Part shown: positions 15,322-19,322 of the stretch, piece by piece
How the letters are laid out: every line of letters starts with the position of its first letter
Numbering within the stretch: the first letter of the stretch is position 1
Assembly: GCA_910577465.1 (NCBI GenBank)
Contig: CAJTMM010000035.1
Coordinates: 1,996 to 21,317 of the forward strand
DNA from: an uncultured Muribaculaceae bacterium
Lineage (GTDB): Bacteria; Bacteroidota; Bacteroidia; Bacteroidales; Muribaculaceae
Reading direction: 5' to 3'
Length of the DNA stretch: 19,322 nucleotides
Notes under the pieces: model-generated
The model's input: the letters and a program-made list of their open reading frames with translations, nothing else
Told to the model about the DNA's origin: nothing
Databases searched by the model: none
Translations under genes and position numbers: made by a program

Positions 15322-16647
15322 ATGACTAACGAAAAGAATTATCTGTTCACATCGGAATCGGTGTCGGAAGGACACCCCGATAAGGTTGCCGACCAGATAT
15401 CCGATGCTATATTGGATGAATTTCTCGCTTACGACCCACAGTCGAAAGTGGCGTGCGAAACGCTTGTAACCACAGGTCACGTCACTATAGCCGGCGAGGT
15501 CAAGAGCAAGGCTTATGTGGACTTGATGGAGGTGACGCGCGGTGTGATAGACCGTATAGGCTACAACCGCAGTGAGCTGAAGTTCGAAGCCGAATCATGC
15601 GGTGTGCTGTCGGCGTTGCACGAGCAGAGCGCCGATATAAACCGTGGCGTAGAACGCGAGTCGGAAGAGGAGCAGGGAGCCGGTGATCAGGGCATGATGT
15701 TTGGTTACGCATGTAATGAGACCGCGTCGTATATGCCGCTTCCTCTCGATTTGAGCCATCTGCTTCTGCGCGAACTGTCAGACATACGCCGCAGCGAGGA
15801 CGCCATGACCTATACTGACCGCCATGACCGCAAGCGCACGTATCTGCGTCCCGACTCCAAGAGCCAGGTTACGGTGGAATATACTCCTGACGGACGTCCG
15901 GTGCGAGTGCACACAATAGTGATTTCAACCCAGCACGACGAGTTTATAGCTCCTACCGGCGAGATGACTCAGGCTGATGCCGACCGTGCCATGGTGGATG
16001 TGATAGCGGGTGATGTGCGTGATGTACTGCTGCCGCGTGTCAAAGCCAAACTGCCGGCAGAGGTTGCCGCTATGATAGACGAAGATGTGATACTACATGT
16101 GAATCCCACAGGGAAGTTTGTGATAGGCGGCCCTCACGGAGATACCGGATTGACCGGCCGCAAGATTATCGTGGACACTTACGGTGGACGTGGAGCACAC
16201 GGTGGCGGAGCGTTCTCGGGAAAGGACCCGTCGAAGGTTGACCGTTCGGCAGCGTACGCAGCCCGCCATATAGCCAAGAACCTTGTTGCCGCCGGTGTTG
16301 CAGATCAGGCATTGGTGCAGGTGGCATACGCTATCGGTGTGGCACAGCCTGTGAGCCTGTATGTCAATACATCGGGTACGGCACATGTGGGTATGTCCGA
16401 CGCTGAAATCTCAGACCGCGTGGCACGTATGGTGGATATGCGTCCCCATGCTATAGAGCGTCGGTTGAAACTGCGTACACCCATCTATCAGGAAACGGCT
16501 TCGTATGGTCACATGGGGCGTGAACCGCAGGTGGTTACCAAGCACTTTACCTCGAAGTACGAGGGTGACAAAGATATAGAAGTGGAACTGTTCACCTGGG
16601 AGAAACTCGACCTTGTGGATGAGTTCAAGAAGGAATTCGGGTTATAG
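15322..16647 (+). CDS. metK: S-adenosylmethionine synthase
   Basis: The 441-residue protein makes SAM from methionine and ATP in the cytosol as a dimer or tetramer. The ATP- and metal-binding signatures are intact: SEGHPDKVADQISDAILD (15-32), GAGDQG (119-124), the glycine-rich GGPHGDTGLTGRK region (269-281) and GGGAFSGKD (294-302). It is longer than E. coli MetK (384 residues) because of insertions in the middle, in the LSDIRRSED and KSQVTVEYTPDGRP region, common in Bacteroidetes. The leader carries a promoter, a SAM-II aptamer and a terminator, so the enzyme's product should switch off its own mRNA. The A-rich start region has no Shine-Dalgarno sequence. No canonical terminator follows, only the inverted repeat at the next promoter. 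Confidence 0.98.
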   Translation: MTNEKNYLFTSESVSEGHPDKVADQISDAILDEFLAYDPQSKVACETLVTTGHVTIAGEVKSKAYVDLMEVTRGVIDRIGYNRSELKFEAESCGVLSALHEQSADINRGVERESEEEQGAGDQGMMFGYACNETASYMPLPLDLSHLLLRELSDIRRSEDAMTYTDRHDRKRTYLRPDSKSQVTVEYTPDGRPVRVHTIVISTQHDEFIAPTGEMTQADADRAMVDVIAGDVRDVLLPRVKAKLPAEVAAMIDEDVILHVNPTGKFVIGGPHGDTGLTGRKIIVDTYGGRGAHGGGAFSGKDPSKVDRSAAYAARHIAKNLVAAGVADQALVQVAYAIGVAQPVSLYVNTSGTAHVGMSDAEISDRVARMVDMRPHAIERRLKLRTPIYQETASYGHMGREPQVVTKHFTSKYEGDKDIEVELFTWEKLDLVDEFKKEFGL

Positions 16648-16670
16648 CAGATAGTCCGCACTACATATTA

Positions 16671-16712
16671 TTTTCCCATGCAGCCGAATTTAATTTTGAT
16701 TGCATGGGAAAA
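16671..16712. repeat. Perfect 11-bp inverted repeat spanning the ppiD promoter
   Basis: TTTTCCCATGC (16671-16681) and GCATGGGAAAA (16702-16712) are perfect inverted arms separated by 20 bases. The -33 box of the next gene lies in the loop and the right arm fills most of the -33 to -7 spacer. As RNA the hairpin would have A residues, not U, after it on the rightward strand, so it is a poor terminator for metK. An operator for a dimeric regulator is the other reading. Confidence 0.7.
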
Positions 16713-16725
16713 AAATGTATCTTTG
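16695..16725 (+). promoter_or_regulatory. Promoter of the PpiD-like gene
   Basis: TTTG (16695-16698) and TATCTTTG (16718-16725) are separated by 19 bases, an exact consensus match. The start near 16731 gives a leader of about 83 bases before the ATG. Confidence 0.85.
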
Positions 16726-16813
16726 TGCGCTATATTGCCGTGTAGCACATGCAGCGCAGCGGCAGTTACGAGATTAAACCCGAAAAGAAAAACAAAAAAC
16801 ATAACTTAAACTA

Positions 16814-18892
16814 ATGGCAACCTTAGAAAAAATCAGAAGCAAATCCGTGCTTTTGCTTATCATCATCGGTGCCGCTTTGATAGCGTTTATCATCGGTGAC
16901 TTCTTTACCTCGGGCCGTACATTGTTCGGCACCGGCACTACTGTAGCTAAAGTCGACGGCAACTCTATAGACGTTCAGGAATTCCAACGTCAGGTGGAGC
17001 AGGCCAGCCAGCAGGCTATGTCGTCAGGCCGCAAGATTGACCACGCCATGCTTCAGCAGCAGGTGCTCAACGGCATGATTGCCGAAAAGCTCTTCCGTGA
17101 GGAGTTGGATAAGCTCGGACTTGTGGTTACCGATGCCGAACTGTCGGAAGCAATGCTTGGCCGCGGCTCGGTGATGCTCAACAATATGTTGCGTCAGCAG
17201 GGCATAGAAAGCGCCGCACAGCTCCACGACATGGCATTTAACCCCGTCAAATACCAGTTGGACGAATCGCAGGCAGCCCAGTTGCGTCAGTACTGGCTCT
17301 CTCTCGAAAAGCAGACAGAGGAACAGCTCCTGTCTGCTAAGTTCCAAAATCTGTTCATGGGAACACTCGTTGCCAATGAACTTGATGCCAAAGCACTCTA
17401 CGACGAAAATGCAGCCACTACCCATGTGGCATACGTGAACAAGCCTTTCGCTTCGCTTTCCGATACCGACGAACGTTTCGCCGTGAGCGATGCTGATATC
17501 GAAAAGGAATGGAGCGCGCACAAATCGCGTTACGCTATTCCCGAACAGCTCCGTGCGATAGAGTATATCTCTGTGGAGATAGCTCCCTCGGCTGAGGATA
17601 TCACCGCCGCAGAAAAGCGTGTGGAGGATGCTATAGCAAATCTCAATGCCAAGCCTGAACTGGAAGGTGTTGCCGATATGACAGATTTCGTGGCTGACCG
17701 CCGCAAGGTGGTTTCGACCGCGCTTACCGATACCCGTGTAAAGGCATTCGCCGATTCAGCCGCCATAGGTAAGGCTGCGTTGATTTCACGTATGGGCAAT
17801 GATTTCACCCTCGCCAAACTTTTCGGCCGTAGCGCTGAAGTGGATTCAGTGAATATCGACATGGTGATGGTGGAAGGTGACAAGGCTAAGGTGGATTCAG
17901 TAATAAACGCCTTGAATGCCGGTGCCACTATGGCTGAGATAGGCAAATTTGAATCGGTACGCGGTGCTCAGGACAGCATCTGGGTATCTATGGTAGATCC
18001 TTCGACCGCTTCTGTACGTGACGCGATACTCGGTGCCAATACAGGCGTGTTCTTCAACCCCGATACCACCGGTATTGCCGGCGGCGCACAGCTCATCCGC
18101 GTTAACCGCCGCAAGGCTCCTGTGCCTGTGGTTGATGTGGCTGTAGTGACTTTCACTGCCGAACCCTCCAATGCCACTGTAAATAATCTTCAGATCAAAC
18201 TTCAGGATTATATAGCCGCTAATGACAATGCCAAGGCTTTTGCTGAAAATGCTCAGGAAGCAGGCTATCAGGCATTCCCCGCTACAATAAGCGCATCTAC
18301 TCCGCAGATAACCGGTCTTCCCGAAACCCGTGGCGTGATTTCATGGGCTATGGATGCCAAGAAGGGCAGCGTATCGAAGATATTCGGTGACGAGCAGACA
18401 GGCCGTTTCGTGGTGGCTGCGCTCAATGACATCTACGATGACTATACTCCTGCCCGCGACCCGCAGGTTAAGCAGGTGCTCACCGCTAAGTTGCGCAATG
18501 ATAAGAAGGCTGCCGCTCTCATCGAACAGTATCAGGGCAAGGCTAAGGATCTCGCCGGTTATGCCCAGCTTATGGATGTGAAGGTGGATTCAGCTACCGT
18601 GAACTTCGGTCAGGTAAATCCTTTCTTCCCCGGTTTTGCCGGTGCTGAAGCTGCCGCCCGCGCTTCTGTTGCCCAGAAGGGTCAGCTGATTGGTCCGATG
18701 CAGGGTCTCAACGGTGTAGTGGTGATGCAGATTGTAGGTGTGGACACTGAAGGCCGTCCCTACAACTTCGATGAGAATGCCATCCTTTACACCCGCACCC
18801 GCGGTGCTCAGGTTTTGGGCAACAACCTCAATGCGGTGCTCCTCGGAAATAAGAAGATACAGAACAATATTCTTAAATTCTTCCGCGAATAA
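16814..18892 (+). CDS. PpiD/SurA-like membrane-anchored periplasmic folding factor
   Basis: The 692-residue protein starts with a short basic tail and one membrane anchor (SVLLLIIIGAALIAFIIGDFF, 11-31) and no cleavage site, so the body should face the periplasm as in PpiD. Residues 40-180 resemble the SurA/PpiD chaperone domain (VDGNSIDVQEFQRQVEQ; QVLNGMIAEKLFREELDKLGLVVTDAEL). About 345-434 has the strand and helix outline of a parvulin prolyl isomerase, but the usual GGDLGWF core is replaced by AQDSIWVSM (385-393), so catalysis may be lost. A long C-terminal region (435-692) includes a second parvulin-like stretch at about 520-545. PpiD helps newly exported outer-membrane proteins fold near the translocon. 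The gene is single, behind a clear promoter and before a terminator-like hairpin. Confidence 0.88.
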   Translation: MATLEKIRSKSVLLLIIIGAALIAFIIGDFFTSGRTLFGTGTTVAKVDGNSIDVQEFQRQVEQASQQAMSSGRKIDHAMLQQQVLNGMIAEKLFREELDKLGLVVTDAELSEAMLGRGSVMLNNMLRQQGIESAAQLHDMAFNPVKYQLDESQAAQLRQYWLSLEKQTEEQLLSAKFQNLFMGTLVANELDAKALYDENAATTHVAYVNKPFASLSDTDERFAVSDADIEKEWSAHKSRYAIPEQLRAIEYISVEIAPSAEDITAAEKRVEDAIANLNAKPELEGVADMTDFVADRRKVVSTALTDTRVKAFADSAAIGKAALISRMGNDFTLAKLFGRSAEVDSVNIDMVMVEGDKAKVDSVINALNAGATMAEIGKFESVRGAQDSIWVSMVDPSTASVRDAILGANTGVFFNPDTTGIAGGAQLIRVNRRKAPVPVVDVAVVTFTAEPSNATVNNLQIKLQDYIAANDNAKAFAENAQEAGYQAFPATISASTPQITGLPETRGVISWAMDAKKGSVSKIFGDEQTGRFVVAALNDIYDDYTPARDPQVKQVLTAKLRNDKKAAALIEQYQGKAKDLAGYAQLMDVKVDSATVNFGQVNPFFPGFAGAEAAARASVAQKGQLIGPMQGLNGVVVMQIVGVDTEGRPYNFDENAILYTRTRGAQVLGNNLNAVLLGNKKIQNNILKFFRE

Positions 18893-18921
18893 GAAATCGA
18901 AAGCTCTTTAGAACATAACAT

Positions 18922-18963
18922 CGGCCCTGCTAAGAGTCTTTCTCTTGGCAGGGCTGATTCTTT
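18922..18963 (+). terminator. Hairpin terminator after the PpiD-like gene
   Basis: A 15-bp stem (18922-18936 with 18942-18956, two G-U pairs) with a TCTTT loop is followed by ATTCTTTA, a weak U-tract. It is 29 bases past the PpiD-like stop and 18 before the next start codon, so it could end that transcript or attenuate read-through into the serine dehydratase gene. Confidence 0.75.
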
Positions 18964-18981
18964 ACAAAAGATATTCCAGCC

Positions 18982-19322
18982 ATGAAATCCATCAGAGAAC
19001 TTTACCGTATAGGTACCGGTCCGTCGAGCAGTCATACAATGGGTCCGCGTTATGCCGCCACTATATTCTCACAGCGCAATCCTAAGGTTGCTTCATACGA
19101 GGTGACTCTCTACGGGAGTCTTGCCGCTACGGGGCGCGGTCACTTGACGGATGTCGCCATCGAGGAGGTGTTGAGTCCCATAGCTCCGGTGACCATATTG
19201 TGGGAGCCGCAGGTGTTCTTGCCGTTCCATCCGAATGGTATGCGGTTCCGCGCACTCGATGCCGCAGGTGCAGTGACCGACGAGTGGGTGGTGTACAGCG
19301 TCGGCGGCGGTCAGTTGGCTGA
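18982..19322 (+). CDS. sdaA: L-serine dehydratase (serine ammonia-lyase), N-terminal part
   Basis: The frame opens at ATG 18982 and runs off the right edge after 113 codons. It begins MKSIRELYRIGTGPSSSHTMGPRYAA, the signature start of the serine dehydratase beta domain (GTGPSSSHTMGP), and continues with VTLYGSLAATGRGH, as in bacterial iron-sulfur serine dehydratases. The full enzyme would deaminate L-serine to pyruvate and ammonia with a [4Fe-4S] cluster, whose cysteines lie in the part beyond the window. Only 89 bases separate it from the PpiD-like gene; I see no clear consensus promoter in that gap. Confidence 0.95.
   Translation, partial: MKSIRELYRIGTGPSSSHTMGPRYAATIFSQRNPKVASYEVTLYGSLAATGRGHLTDVAIEEVLSPIAPVTILWEPQVFLPFHPNGMRFRALDAAGAVTDEWVVYSVGGGQLA

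Noticed and set aside
16671..16712. Reading the inverted repeat as the metK terminator
   Set aside because: The T-run is on the 5' side of the stem on both strands, so no U-tract follows the hairpin; kept as a repeat with a possible operator role.
1..19322. CRISPR arrays, tRNA or rRNA genes, insertion sequences, attachment sites
   Set aside because: I saw no regularly spaced direct repeats, cloverleaf-like sequences, transposase motifs or terminal repeats anywhere in the window.

Overview
The window reads as chromosomal DNA of a Bacteroidales bacterium, most likely a gut member close to Muribaculaceae; the family-level guess is inference. Supporting signs are several promoters of the Bacteroidetes type (TTTG, 19-20 bases, TAnnTTTG), A-rich start regions without Shine-Dalgarno sequences, a CarboxypepD_reg-type TonB-dependent receptor next to a surface lipoprotein, an endonuclease I with a C-terminal tail like a type IX secretion sorting domain, and a SAM-II riboswitch. 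I see no insertion sequence, phage gene, tRNA, rRNA or CRISPR array.

Left part (1-7850). After the tail of an unidentified rightward gene (1-112) comes a leftward pair, greA then a HIT-family gene. It has its own promoter and a roughly 115-nt leader that holds a terminator-like hairpin. A rightward, two-pore-domain-free, Kv-like ion channel gene with an unusual pore sequence (1375-2097) converges on a leftward pheT-yebC unit, whose terminator lies partly inside the end of the channel gene. The pheT promoter fits exactly in the short gap after a large secreted, multidomain endonuclease I gene (5430-7850).

Middle part (8109-14975). Two rightward genes, an RsmI-like SAM-dependent methyltransferase and a WalJ/YycJ-like MBL-fold protein, are 7 bases apart, and their promoter predicts an almost leaderless mRNA. 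Next is a two-gene operon: a TonB-dependent outer-membrane receptor and a 678-residue predicted surface lipoprotein with repeated modules and an OB-like segment. It is followed by a strong terminator. There is no SusD homologue. This pair is the best candidate in the window for an uncharacterised uptake system.

Right part (14976-19322). metK, encoding SAM synthase, is preceded by a promoter, a SAM-II aptamer and an intrinsic terminator, a feedback arrangement that can be read directly from the sequence. A PpiD/SurA-like periplasmic folding factor follows, with an 11-bp inverted repeat spanning its promoter. After a terminator-like hairpin the window ends inside an L-serine dehydratase gene. 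The methyltransferase and metK both concern SAM, but otherwise the window is mainly housekeeping genes around two cell-surface loci: the endonuclease and the receptor-lipoprotein pair.
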